The notes beneath the pieces were generated by a model. The model saw only the letters and a program-made list of their open reading frames with translations, searched no databases and was not told the DNA's origin. Below are positions 1 to 9,129 of a DNA stretch of 64,000 nt, in pieces (within the stretch, counting starts at the first letter, position 1; each line of letters starts with the position of its first letter). The stretch comes from Kordia antarctica. Its GTDB lineage: Bacteria > Bacteroidota > Bacteroidia > Flavobacteriales > Flavobacteriaceae. The stretch lies in assembly GCF_009901525.1 (NCBI RefSeq), contig NZ_CP019288.1, positions 2,633,501-2,697,500 on the forward strand, written 5' to 3'. The position numbers and the translations under genes were made by a program.

Positions 1-368
1 CCATGTTTAAATCGGAAGCCGCTTCTTGGTTTCGTATTTATGAAATGTTCAGGTTTGAAGCTTTTCATATGTATGGAATTATTGGAACTGCACTTTTTTT
101 AGGATTAGTAACGATTCAAGTTATTAAGCGTTTCAAGATAAAATCATTTTACGGTGAGAAAATTCATTTTCCACCAAAACAGAAAAGTTTTGCACGTTAT
201 GCGTTTGGCGGAATTTTATTTGGATTAGGTTGGGCGTTGGCTGGCGCATGTCCTGGGCCAATGTTTACGTTACTCGGCGCAGGGTTTTTACCTATTTTAA
301 TTGTAATTTTGGCTTCGATTTTAGGAACGTTTGTATATGGTTTGTTGAAGGATAGGTTGCCGCATTAA
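1..368 (+). CDS. YeeE/YedE-type (DUF6691) membrane transporter subunit, 5' truncated
   Basis: The visible 121 residues match the DUF6691/YeeE-YedE family of inner-membrane proteins linked to uptake of reduced sulfur compounds. The motif GWALAGACPGP near residue 80 is the family signature with its cysteine. Hydrophobic segments lie near residues 23-42, 68-90 and 93-113. Family members usually have about 20 more N-terminal residues before the KSEA..SWFRI..MFRF stretch, so the ATG at position 3 is probably an internal Met and the gene starts outside the window. These proteins usually come as two half-subunits in tandem, so the partner probably lies just upstream. Confidence 0.8.
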   Translation, partial: MFKSEAASWFRIYEMFRFEAFHMYGIIGTALFLGLVTIQVIKRFKIKSFYGEKIHFPPKQKSFARYAFGGILFGLGWALAGACPGPMFTLLGAGFLPILIVILASILGTFVYGLLKDRLPH

Positions 369-370
369 CT

Positions 371-426
371 TGTTCAATGTTCAATGTTCAATGTTCAATG
401 TTCAATGTTCAATGTTCAATGTTCAA
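371..426. repeat. Heptanucleotide tandem repeat, 8 x TGTTCAA
   Basis: Eight perfect head-to-tail copies of TGTTCAA begin just after the transporter stop codon. The rest of the gap to position 633 is AT-rich, with no gene seen. A 7-bp unit shifts frame in coding DNA but is harmless here. It probably varies in copy number by slippage. Confidence 0.95.
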
Positions 427-633
427 AACTAAAAAATCATTTTCTTTTGCCACGAATTCATGAATGTTTTTCAACCTTTTTTTTACACAACTTTATGTGA
501 CCTTGAATCACATTTCGACTTAGCTCAATGTAAAACTTCAAGGTAACGTACTAAAATATGAAAATCTAAAATGTCTAATGATCCAACAATCTAAGAAAAC
601 CTCAATACTAATTACTCAATACTAACATCTAAT

Positions 634-1284
634 TCAAATCAACTTCTGCGATTTCGCTTTCTGAACCGCTTCCATTTTGTTATGAACTTGTAATTTTCGG
701 TAGATATTTTCTACGTGTTTTCGAATCGTTCCTGAAGAAATAAATAGATTTTCTGCAATTTCGTTATAATTCAAACCTTTGCTTAATTGTAATAAAACAT
801 CTGTTTCGCGTTTGGTGAGTTTTACTTTTTCAATAGATTCGTCTTCTGCGATTGTTAATGGATTTCTCAGTAATTTCAATGCTTTCAATGCAATACTTGG
901 CGACATTGGTGCGCCATCGTTCACAACTTCTAAGATTGATTTGTGAATGTTTTCCGCATTGATTTCTTTCAATAAATAACCATCTGCACCAGCTTGAATT
1001 GCTCTGAATATATTTTCTTCATCGTCAAAAACCGTCAACATAATAATTTTTATTTGCGGATGTTTCTCTTTGATAATTTCTGTTGCTTTAATTCCATCCA
1101 TTTCTGGCATTTGAATGTCCATCAAAATAACATCAATATTATGATTCGCTTCTAATTTTCCAATCAATTCTGCACCATTTGCCGCTTTAAATTTAAACAC
1201 AAAATCATCAAAAAAAGATAACTTTTCTATCACGGCTTTTGCCAAAAAATGATTGTCTTCTGCGATGGCTATTTTGAGTTTCAT
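634..1284 (-). CDS. NarL/FixJ-type response regulator
   Basis: 216 residues. The N-terminal receiver domain (about 1-120) has the acidic pair E9/D10, phospho-acceptor D56 in VILMDIQMP, the LT switch residue and K106 in YLLKE. The C-terminal LuxR-type HTH (about 150-212) contains TKRETDVLLQLSKGLNYNEIA and a recognition helix. It should be a cytoplasmic DNA-binding regulator phosphorylated by the histidine kinase encoded next to it on the same strand, 149 bp upstream in transcription order. The spacer between them carries short TGTCTTTT/TTGTTGAT repeats. Targets cannot be read from the sequence. Confidence 0.92.
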   Translation of the reverse strand: MKLKIAIAEDNHFLAKAVIEKLSFFDDFVFKFKAANGAELIGKLEANHNIDVILMDIQMPEMDGIKATEIIKEKHPQIKIIMLTVFDDEENIFRAIQAGADGYLLKEINAENIHKSILEVVNDGAPMSPSIALKALKLLRNPLTIAEDESIEKVKLTKRETDVLLQLSKGLNYNEIAENLFISSGTIRKHVENIYRKLQVHNKMEAVQKAKSQKLI

Positions 1285-1433
1285 GGTTTTGTTCGTTGTT
1301 GGTTTTTGTTGATTTGTTTTTTTGTCTTTTGTCTTTTGTCTTTTGTTGATTTGTTGATTTGAGTAACATAAACTATTAAACTTATAAACACATAAACTAA
1401 ATATTAACTGTTGTTCAAAAAATACTTTTACAT

Positions 1434-3275
1434 TTAAAATTTAGCATTTATCATTTGTACTTTTACCGTAATCGTTGTTCCTTTTTGTAACTCAGATTGA
1501 ATATCAATATTCGCGTTAATTTCGTCCATACGTTTTTGCATATTGTACAATCCGTTTCCGAGTTGAACGGTTTCTTTTTCAAAACCGATTCCGTTGTCTT
1601 TTACACTTAGTATCAATTGATTGTCAACTTCGTTAAAATGTACTTTTATCAATGTTGCTTCAGCATATTTTAGCGAATTGTTAATCGATTCTTGCACAAC
1701 TCTGAATAAATGCATTCCTTCAATTGCCGAAAATAGTATTGGCGATGTTACTCCATTATCAAATTCAAATTTTATATTTTGCTTCGCAACTTTTGCTTTT
1801 TCAATAAACGCCAACACTCTGCTTTGCAAGTCAGTAATGGAAATTTCATCTTTGTTCATTGCCCAAATCGTGTCGCGCAATTGATCAATAGTTGCTAAAG
1901 TAAATTCACTAATATAAGCCAACTTGTCCTTGAATTCGGTTGAAGTTTCTTTAGAAGCATATTTTAAGTTGTCAATTGATGAAATAATAAACGATAATTG
2001 CGCACCAATATTATCGTGTAAATCACGCGAAATTCGCAAACGTTGTTCTTGCAATTTGTTTTGCGTTTCTATTTCTCTAAGCGCAACTTTTAGCTTGTTT
2101 TCTTTAACTAATTGTCTGTTCTTTAATTTTTGTTGATTGTAAAATAGATATCCTAAAATGCAGAATATTAACGCCAAACCAAGCGCACCATAAATTTGAA
2201 ATTGTCGTTTTTGTAACAATAATTCTTTTTCAGCAAGATCAACACGATTCACAAATATTTCGCGTTCTTTTTCGGCAGTTTTGTATTTGATTTCCGCTTC
2301 CGAAATTCCATCGGCAAAACGCTTGTTATAATTTATAATACTCAATTTGTTAATAGAGTCGCCCAAACTGGTTGCCGCTTTGAAATTTTCTTTCAATACG
2401 AACATGTTCCATTTTTCTCTGTATGCGTATAATAATAACGGATTGTACTCGCCACCAGTATATATTTTAATAGCTTTATTGAACATTTTTTTAGCTGGCA
2501 CGTATTGCTTATTTTTTGTGAGTAAGTTTGCTTTTTTAATCAACGCAAAGCCTTCTTCTACTAAATTTTCATTTTTTTGAGCGAAGTAAATTGCACTATC
2601 CAATAATTGAATTGCTTTTTGCTTGTCCTCTAACTGATTATACGATTCTGCTAGTAAACTATAATTAGACGCAAGTTTGGTATAGTTTTTATTTTTTCTA
2701 TTGACTAAATTGGCACTATTTAATTTTCGAATTGCATCATTAAGTAACAATGTATCTTTTGGTTCCGCTCCCAATTCAATGTTGATTGAAGCAATATTTG
2801 CTAATGCGCTTGTAGCCAAATCTTCAGTAACATATTGCGTATTTTCCAGCACTTCTAACATCATCTTTTTCGCTTCTCCACGCCTGTTTACATAGTAATA
2901 ACAAATACCCATTTTATAGCGTCCGCGATAGTAATTTGGATAATCTTCTTGCAATTTGAAAAATTCAACAGCTTTTAGCAACACGTTCATCGCTTTATCC
3001 GATTGTGTATTGCGTGTCAACACGGAACCTCTTATTAAGTCTGCTCTGTACGTATAGGATGAATCTTTAATTTGTGGCAATAACGCATCTAACTTTCCCA
3101 AATAGACTTTCACGGAATCGTATTTGTGATTTTGATGGAATTCTTCACTTTTCTGTTCGTACGTTTCAAATAATACAATGGCTTCTTTTTTGGCTTTCGC
3201 CGAATTTACCGCTGCATTTTGCCCAATTAGTGCAATCGAAAATAATAGTAAAAATGTGAGTATGTGCTGTTTCAT
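1434..3275 (-). CDS. TPR-containing sensor histidine kinase (HisKA_3 type)
   Basis: 613 residues. An N-terminal signal peptide (about 1-20) leads into TPR-like helical repeats (about 40-330), then a coiled coil, one transmembrane segment near 360-380, a HisKA_3 dimerisation domain with phospho-acceptor His420 in RDLHDNIGAQLS, and a HATPase_c domain with VQESINNSLKYA (N box), DNGIGFE (G1) and GNGLYNMQKRM (G2). This is the usual Bacteroidota architecture with a periplasmic TPR sensor. It precedes the NarL-type regulator on the same strand and should form a two-component system with it. The signal sensed is unknown. Confidence 0.92.
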   Translation of the reverse strand: MKQHILTFLLLFSIALIGQNAAVNSAKAKKEAIVLFETYEQKSEEFHQNHKYDSVKVYLGKLDALLPQIKDSSYTYRADLIRGSVLTRNTQSDKAMNVLLKAVEFFKLQEDYPNYYRGRYKMGICYYYVNRRGEAKKMMLEVLENTQYVTEDLATSALANIASINIELGAEPKDTLLLNDAIRKLNSANLVNRKNKNYTKLASNYSLLAESYNQLEDKQKAIQLLDSAIYFAQKNENLVEEGFALIKKANLLTKNKQYVPAKKMFNKAIKIYTGGEYNPLLLYAYREKWNMFVLKENFKAATSLGDSINKLSIINYNKRFADGISEAEIKYKTAEKEREIFVNRVDLAEKELLLQKRQFQIYGALGLALIFCILGYLFYNQQKLKNRQLVKENKLKVALREIETQNKLQEQRLRISRDLHDNIGAQLSFIISSIDNLKYASKETSTEFKDKLAYISEFTLATIDQLRDTIWAMNKDEISITDLQSRVLAFIEKAKVAKQNIKFEFDNGVTSPILFSAIEGMHLFRVVQESINNSLKYAEATLIKVHFNEVDNQLILSVKDNGIGFEKETVQLGNGLYNMQKRMDEINANIDIQSELQKGTTITVKVQMINAKF

Positions 3276-3436
3276 CTTTATAAAGATAGAAAAGTTTTTG
3301 ATTGGTTCGTTTTGTGTGGTTTTTTCACACTAACAAAACTCTTGCTTTTTTGAAGATTTTCCTATACGATGAGTTGCGTATTTTTTGGATTGAAAGATTA
3401 AATTATTTAAAGATTTAAAAATTATTTGGCTACGTC

Positions 3437-3503
3437 ATTCCGAACTTGATTCGGAATCACACATACTTTTCCTATCACTGTTATGAGATGCTGAATCAAG
3501 TTC
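3437..3503. repeat. REP-like palindromic intergenic element
   Basis: The stretch starting with CGTCATTCCGAACTTGATTCGGAAT contains a local hairpin (ATTCCGAA/TTCGGAAT, 3437-3457). It also has an 11-bp perfect inverted repeat, GAACTTGATTC (3442-3452) against GAATCAAGTTC (3493-3503). Elements of this look are common between flavobacterial genes. The remainder of 3276-3565 is AT-rich with no gene seen. It may terminate transcription of the minus-strand gene upstream of it. Confidence 0.6.
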
Positions 3504-3565
3504 CGCAAGACGAAACATAATAATATAAATAATTCGAAATATAATTTGAATGAAATTATTTCACG

Positions 3566-4675
3566 TTATTCTTTAGGCTTAGCATGTAGTTTTTTAAACA
3601 GAAAATCTACCAAAATTGAAAAGATAACATAGTAAAGCAAGTATTTTGGAAAGTACAAAAATTGAAAGAATGCGCCGTAACTTTCGCGTCCGCTTGCGTA
3701 TGGTTCGCCAATGGAAGTGTCTATCCAAAATGTGGTTAACATGAGCATAAAGATAAATACAATTGGGATAGCAATTGCGCCAATGAAAGCTGGTCCTGAG
3801 AATTTCTTTTTTGGGTGTTTTTTTCGGAAACGATACATTTTCCATACATGATATAAAACAATGAAACTCATGAGAATTATTGCCAACCAAAATGATTCAA
3901 TATTTAGTAGAAATTTTGTAAAACCGCTTAGTTTTGGAACTCGCGTAATTTCAATAATTTCTACAGGTAATTTATTAAAATGATACGTAGAAACTCCATT
4001 GATTTCTCCAATTTTTGGTGTTCCAATGTTTATAGCGATTTCGTCTTTTACATTGCTTGCATCAATTGTAATATTAAGTGTTCCAAATGATTTCCAGTAT
4101 TTTGCAGGCGATAATGCGTAACGAAAACTATCTTCGTTAATTCGGTTGTGTTTAAAACGCCAATTGGTTGCTTTGTATGTAACTTTTATAATGTGTTCAC
4201 CTTCTGAAATATCTGTTTCAAAGTATAAGAAATCGTTCAACGAAATATGCTCGCTTCTTCCGTGTTTGAATTGGTTTTCGATTTCGCCAACTTCTGCTCT
4301 ATTTCTAGTATATAAATATTCAAAGTTGATTAGTTTTTCTTTGTCAATTCCATATAAATCCCAAAAATCTTCTTGTCGTTTTAAGTCAACTTTTTTTCCA
4401 TCAATGGTGACTTCAAAGTTTTCATAGTATTCAGAAGCATAGAATAGTAATGGAATTTGCGTGCCGCTTTTTTCAGCATTGATTGTATATGCTACTTCAA
4501 AATCAGCATACTCAAATTTTTCATCAATAGTGATTCGTAAATTTTCATGCAAAATGTTTACAAATTGACTTATGAAAGGACGCGTTCCAAATGTTCCTTC
4601 TTGCACAGGAGACGCCATGTTTGCATTCAACAAAAGTGAACTTAATACACATAAAAGAAATAGTCTAATTTTCAT
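3566..4675 (-). CDS. Secreted/membrane protein of unknown function with C-terminal TM segments
   Basis: 369 residues, not recognised. A signal peptide (about 1-20) precedes a roughly 230-residue extracytoplasmic part, probably beta-rich, with a repeated pattern of charged and aromatic residues. At least three hydrophobic segments follow: near 262-280, 298-320 and 340-360. The short KMYRFRKKHPKKK loop after the first suggests a cytoplasmic face. It lies 14 bp upstream-adjacent to the DUF6498-like gene on the same strand, so the two are probably co-transcribed. No catalytic motif was seen. Confidence 0.7.
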   Translation of the reverse strand: MKIRLFLLCVLSSLLLNANMASPVQEGTFGTRPFISQFVNILHENLRITIDEKFEYADFEVAYTINAEKSGTQIPLLFYASEYYENFEVTIDGKKVDLKRQEDFWDLYGIDKEKLINFEYLYTRNRAEVGEIENQFKHGRSEHISLNDFLYFETDISEGEHIIKVTYKATNWRFKHNRINEDSFRYALSPAKYWKSFGTLNITIDASNVKDEIAINIGTPKIGEINGVSTYHFNKLPVEIIEITRVPKLSGFTKFLLNIESFWLAIILMSFIVLYHVWKMYRFRKKHPKKKFSGPAFIGAIAIPIVFIFMLMLTTFWIDTSIGEPYASGRESYGAFFQFLYFPKYLLYYVIFSILVDFLFKKLHAKPKE

Positions 4676-4689
4676 AATGACGTTGTTTT

Positions 4690-5379
4690 TTAAGGATTTT
4701 TCATTTTGGATAAGTCAATTTTACCCTTGAACGGATTTTTCTCTGGATTTGATACAATATAAAAGTCAACGGTGGCTTTGATTCCAACAATAAGTAACGC
4801 AATAATGTCCAATGCAAACGAAAAGATGAAGAAGAAAAATCCAAGTATCACGGCAAATTGCTGCACGAAAATTCTCCCGTAAGGACTTAAAATACTTTTT
4901 TCTATTGATATCTTTTCGTAAGCTTTGGGCATTAAAAAATTAAGGTAAAAATCTGCAATATTAAATACAGCGAGGGAAATTAGGATTGGGTAAATACCGT
5001 CATAGTTTTGAAAAATATACGTCACATTTTCAAATATGCTGAATGGATCAATTTTTGGATCTTTCATTTCGAGCAATACAAATACAAACATGGACTGAAT
5101 TGCTACAAAAAAAGTGTAATGAAAGATGAAAAAGAGAATCATTCCGCCACCATTATTCTGTGTTCGTTCAACGCCATTTGCATTGGCATACTTTAGTATT
5201 ATGAACATTTTGAATACGTGAATCGCGCCAATGATAAGCGTTTCCATAAAGTACGCCATTACAATCGAAAACGCATTCGTTTCTCCTGTGAGTAATAAGG
5301 TTGCCACAAAAAGGACGTTGAACCAAATGAATGCGTTTTGACGATTGGGAATGATGTGTATGTTTATTTTTTCTTTCAT
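4690..5379 (-). CDS. DUF6498-like integral membrane protein
   Basis: 229 residues, very hydrophobic, with about five to six predicted membrane spans. The early segment NVLFVATLLLTGE... and YFMETLIIGAIHVFKM resembles DUF6498, a family of small bacterial membrane proteins without known function. The C-terminal tail (SNPEKNPFKGKIDLSKMKNP) is polar and probably cytoplasmic. It precedes the 369-residue membrane protein on the same strand with a 14-bp gap, which suggests shared function. The family assignment is from memory and moderate. Confidence 0.6.
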   Translation of the reverse strand: MKEKINIHIIPNRQNAFIWFNVLFVATLLLTGETNAFSIVMAYFMETLIIGAIHVFKMFIILKYANANGVERTQNNGGGMILFFIFHYTFFVAIQSMFVFVLLEMKDPKIDPFSIFENVTYIFQNYDGIYPILISLAVFNIADFYLNFLMPKAYEKISIEKSILSPYGRIFVQQFAVILGFFFFIFSFALDIIALLIVGIKATVDFYIVSNPEKNPFKGKIDLSKMKNP

Positions 5380-5431
5380 TTAAAACAATAAAGATATAAA
5401 ACGAACTGTTTTTTACAACATGAATTACTTG

Positions 5432-5472
5432 ATTTCGATACAAAATTCTTTCAGAATTTCACTCAATCTGAC
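5432..5472. repeat. Interspersed intergenic element, copy 1
   Basis: The stretch TTTCGATACAAAATTCTTTC followed by an ACTC..TCTGACG end resembles the element at 22203-22252 (TCTCGATACAATTTTCTTC ... ACTCGAAACGACG). Both lie between genes. Two related copies in one window suggest a dispersed repeat family, though the match is imperfect. Confidence 0.45.
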
Positions 5473-5487
5473 GTAATTCATTTGGTA

Positions 5488-6108
5488 TTATTCTTCCAAA
5501 TATTTAAACGTTTTCCATACGGTAGAAGTGCTTAGTTTGTCTTTGAAATCTTCATGTGTTGATATGCCTTGATCGTCTCTTGCCGCCATTAACATGACGA
5601 TATGTGTGTTTCCATGCGGATTTGGTTTAGCGACAACATTGAAAAAATATCTTCCCACAAATTGGTCACTGAGCCCTTCTTTCATTGTTCCAATTGTTTG
5701 AAGCGCTAAGTATTTTTCGCCATCAAATTCTAAGATACCAATGTTATCTTCTTCTAGTTCATATCCGCCGCTTTTTAGCATGTCACGAATTTGTTTCATA
5801 AAAGTTAAACCGTCTTTTTCTAATGACATTCCATCTAAAGAAATGTATCCAAAAGAGTACATTTCGGTAACGACACTATCTTTTCCAACTTCTTGAATCA
5901 TTCCGTAAGAGAAACTTTTTTTGCCTTCTACTGGTTTTTCTAGTTTTAATTGCTTCGGAATGTCAACTGTGAAATGAACCTCTGGTTTGTCTAATTTTTT
6001 AGCAAATTCAGGCGTAACTTCATAGGTTTCTACTTCCACTTTTTCTTGACATTGTACAAAGTTGAATTGTACTACTAGAATTAATGCGATGAGTTTTATT
6101 TTATTCAT
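5488..6108 (-). CDS. Putative lipoprotein of unknown function
   Basis: 206 residues from the ATG at 6108. An in-frame ATG 39 bp further upstream is less likely, because the signal peptide MNKIKLIALILVVQFNFVQC starts here and ends at a lipobox-like Cys. The mature part is a mixed alpha/beta domain with no motif I recognise. It mentions no catalytic residues and has the look of a small periplasmic or outer-membrane-anchored protein. It follows the MORN-repeat gene on the same strand after a 76-bp gap. Confidence 0.7.
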   Translation of the reverse strand: MNKIKLIALILVVQFNFVQCQEKVEVETYEVTPEFAKKLDKPEVHFTVDIPKQLKLEKPVEGKKSFSYGMIQEVGKDSVVTEMYSFGYISLDGMSLEKDGLTFMKQIRDMLKSGGYELEEDNIGILEFDGEKYLALQTIGTMKEGLSDQFVGRYFFNVVAKPNPHGNTHIVMLMAARDDQGISTHEDFKDKLSTSTVWKTFKYLEE

Positions 6109-6184
6109 TGGTGTGTTTTTTGGTTTTCTTAAATCAAAAATCAACATTCGTTAATCGTTAATCGTAATTCTTTTTTTTTGTGAT

Positions 6185-8302
6185 TTAGTAATCTTTGACT
6201 TTTGCGCCGCTGCTATTGAAAACGCCTTGCGTAATATCTCCTGATGAGTTGTATTTCATTACGCCAAGTCCGTCAATACGATCGTCTACGTATATTCCTT
6301 TGAACACGGAACGATCTACATAGGTGTAAATTCCGTAGCCGTCTCTTTTTCCGCCTAAGATATATGCGCCTGTGTATACACTTTTGTTTTTCCATAAATA
6401 CGTTCCAACTCCGTAACGGTTGCTATTTTTGAAAAATCCCCAATACATATCTCCGTTCTTGTATGTATATTTTCCAAATCCGTCTACACAATTTCCTATA
6501 CAGTTTCCGGACGTTTTACCAGCTAGATAATCCGTAGCAGATTCTGAAATAAATTTTCCATTTTCAAACAATCCTGCGCTCGTAATTTTGTTTTCTTTGT
6601 CCATGGAATATCCCAAACCGTGTTGTAGTCCATCTTTCCATCCGCCAATGTACACATTACCGTTTTCCCATTTGTAATAGCCAACTCCATGACGTCGATT
6701 GTTTACGTATTGCCCATGATAATATCCTCCATTTGGATACGATATATAGGCAACTCCATTGATAGCACCATCTTTGAAAGTAGCATCCGTAATGATATTG
6801 TTTACGGTAACGCGTCCCCAACCTTCTTGGCAATCGCCTTTTACGCATGCATAATCAGCACTTGCTTTTTCAGTAGTTTTCACAACTGTTTCTGTCGTTG
6901 TTTTTACTACAGGAATCTCTTGTTGGTTGTCCAATTCGCCTTTATATTTTCTTCCTTCAAGTACTTCTTCATCTTTTGCCGCTTTAAATCCTGTTAAGAT
7001 GTATAAAGGTTTGTCATCAATAAAGATTACAGGATCACCACTTGTTAAGTATTCGAATCGCGCTTTTTTGTAATCAATATGTTGTCCTTTGACAACAATG
7101 AAGAAATTATCTTTTTGTAATTCACGCGAATACATAATAGCAGTTGTGTCTGCAGTAAACAAATTCATTTCTTTTACTGCTTTTTCGGTTGCGCTTTTGT
7201 AGTCGTAGATTATATATGTTCTTCCCGTATTTTTTTCTATACGATAATCTACCATATGAGATCCTATAAAGCAAAATTCGCGCGCTTTCACTTTGTTCTC
7301 TCCATCTACGTAGTTGATAAATTTTCCATCATACGCATAACTAATATGTGGAGTTCCTTTAGAAAGCACATCGGTCGCTGTAATTCGTGTTTCTGACATA
7401 TGATTGTCTTCTACCACATTCGGAATGGAATAATACGTTTGCGTCAATCCATCATACAATATTTTTTCGTCTGGCTTTATACCTTTACTAATTGTGATAT
7501 CTGTAGCTCGTACGCCATTGATATATGCGGCTGGAACTTTTTTTGCAGTTTTTATACTTCCTGGAATGTAATATCCATATTCAAGTTTTGTCGGCTTATT
7601 GGCGTCACTGTAATACCGATGGTATGTTTCAAAGTGTTTTGCATTTGGATCATTTGCTGTGTAAAAATCAACTTTATTTCCTTTGCTATCTTTGTCAACT
7701 ATGTAACTGTACGTTGCTGAAACTAATTTTTCTTTCACTAAATGACCGTCTAAATAATAGTATGCTCCACTAAATCCAGGCTGACGATCTGCATTGATAT
7801 ATTGTACTGAAACGACTAATGTATCGCTGCTTTTACTATAAATAATGTCGTGTTGCTGATTAAAAACACCTTTTCGGTTTACGATCGTTTTTATAAGTCT
7901 ATCTTGAGAATCGTACGTATATGTTTTATCTTCTCCATACGTGTTTTTCTCATGAGACAGCAAGTTTTTACTGTTAAACGTATAATTGTTTGTGCTTCCG
8001 CTGTTATATTGGAATTCAATCACATTACCGTTCGCGTCATATTTAATTGTATCGCTATAATTGTTTCCAATTATTTTCCCGCTAGCGTCATAATAATACC
8101 ATGTTCCGTAGTTGTATAGTAAGTTTCCATCTCTGTCAAATATTTTTCCAGCGGAAGCGTATACATCACCTCTTAGAAAAAAATGTTCTTTTTTATGCTT
8201 GAAACCTATTGGATTTCGTGGCGCATTTACCATGTCTGTTTTTTGAGCAATCGTCAATTGATACACAAAACAAAAAAGCAGCAGTAGTACAGTATTTTTC
8301 AT
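6185..8302 (-). CDS. Secreted MORN-repeat protein
   Basis: 705 residues with a signal peptide (about 1-19). Residues 30-200 contain YD-like turns (YDANGN, YDSQDRL) typical of secreted Bacteroidota repeat proteins. From about residue 490 to the end there are several MORN repeats, for example YPNGGYYHGQYVNNRRHGVG, YIGGWKDGLQHGLG and YKNGDMYWGFFKNSNRYGVG. MORN repeats form elongated beta sheets used for membrane or protein contact. A paired Cys pattern (YACVKGDCQEGWG and GNCIGNCVDGFG) introduces two MORN blocks and could form disulfides in the periplasm. It lies 10 bp from the upstream lipoprotein gene, so co-transcription is likely. Confidence 0.85.
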   Translation of the reverse strand: MKNTVLLLLFCFVYQLTIAQKTDMVNAPRNPIGFKHKKEHFFLRGDVYASAGKIFDRDGNLLYNYGTWYYYDASGKIIGNNYSDTIKYDANGNVIEFQYNSGSTNNYTFNSKNLLSHEKNTYGEDKTYTYDSQDRLIKTIVNRKGVFNQQHDIIYSKSSDTLVVSVQYINADRQPGFSGAYYYLDGHLVKEKLVSATYSYIVDKDSKGNKVDFYTANDPNAKHFETYHRYYSDANKPTKLEYGYYIPGSIKTAKKVPAAYINGVRATDITISKGIKPDEKILYDGLTQTYYSIPNVVEDNHMSETRITATDVLSKGTPHISYAYDGKFINYVDGENKVKAREFCFIGSHMVDYRIEKNTGRTYIIYDYKSATEKAVKEMNLFTADTTAIMYSRELQKDNFFIVVKGQHIDYKKARFEYLTSGDPVIFIDDKPLYILTGFKAAKDEEVLEGRKYKGELDNQQEIPVVKTTTETVVKTTEKASADYACVKGDCQEGWGRVTVNNIITDATFKDGAINGVAYISYPNGGYYHGQYVNNRRHGVGYYKWENGNVYIGGWKDGLQHGLGYSMDKENKITSAGLFENGKFISESATDYLAGKTSGNCIGNCVDGFGKYTYKNGDMYWGFFKNSNRYGVGTYLWKNKSVYTGAYILGGKRDGYGIYTYVDRSVFKGIYVDDRIDGLGVMKYNSSGDITQGVFNSSGAKVKDY

Positions 8303-8312
8303 AGGTATTTAT

Positions 8313-9011
8313 TTATTTTTCTATAACTCTAATTGTATTCATCAATTCGTCACACATGTGAACTCTTACAGGTTGATTGTCGAATACATTTTTAGACAAT
8401 TCGTCCTTAAACATCGTTAGTAAACCAATCGTATTCTTGTCTTCCATTCTGCTTTTATCTAAAACCATTTTAAAAATATACGCAGTACCTTCTTTGTCTA
8501 ACGCTACTGTTTTACGATTTTCATTGTCTGAAAAACCAAACTCTATTAAGAAGTCTTTCAATTTTTCTGCTTCGTCAAGTGTTACATTTTTCGTGTATCG
8601 CACTTCCGTTGCTTTTGCCATAATTGTTTTTTGAGCATCTTCTAGCTTATGTACGCGTAAGGTGTTAAACGAATCGTCACATAAGTGTAAATCCACAGGA
8701 AAACCCATGTACTCTGAAAGTTCTTTTGGGAAAATATTGAATACACTTTCCAGTGATTTGTCATCTATAGATTCTTCTTTAATAACCATTTTGAAAATGT
8801 AATTCTCGCCTTCTTTTACAAACTGCACCGATTTTCCGTTGCCATCAGCAAACCCTGAAGACACCAAACTTTCGCCAAGTTTGTCCGCTTGCGCTTCCGT
8901 AATTCCATCTTTATAATATACTTCCGTTCCGTTGAACATTTTCTTTTCGCCATAATTTGCGCAAGAAGCTAAAAGCGCAATTACAGAAAGTAATGTGATT
9001 ATTTTTTTCAT
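8313..9011 (-). CDS. Putative lipoprotein with internal duplication
   Basis: 232 residues beginning with a lipoprotein signal, MKKIITLLSVIALLASCANYG. The mature part appears to be two related halves: GTEVYYKDGITEAQADKLGE..LVSSGFAD and ATEVRYTKNVTLDEAEKLKD..IEFGFSD. Both contain a KEG..YIFKMV strand and a late VHLCDDS..TLRV or VHMCDEL..TIRV motif. The duplication is visible directly. I do not recognise a named family. It starts the lipoprotein-MORN transcription unit on the minus strand. Confidence 0.75.
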   Translation of the reverse strand: MKKIITLLSVIALLASCANYGEKKMFNGTEVYYKDGITEAQADKLGESLVSSGFADGNGKSVQFVKEGENYIFKMVIKEESIDDKSLESVFNIFPKELSEYMGFPVDLHLCDDSFNTLRVHKLEDAQKTIMAKATEVRYTKNVTLDEAEKLKDFLIEFGFSDNENRKTVALDKEGTAYIFKMVLDKSRMEDKNTIGLLTMFKDELSKNVFDNQPVRVHMCDELMNTIRVIEK

Positions 9012-9129
9012 TATAGTAGTGTTAGTTATTGATTATTAAGTTGTTAACAGTAACAAATTTCCACTTTTTATAGCGTTATTACAATACGAAGAATTGCGTA
9101 TTTTTTACATATTGTTGGGTTTTTCAACC

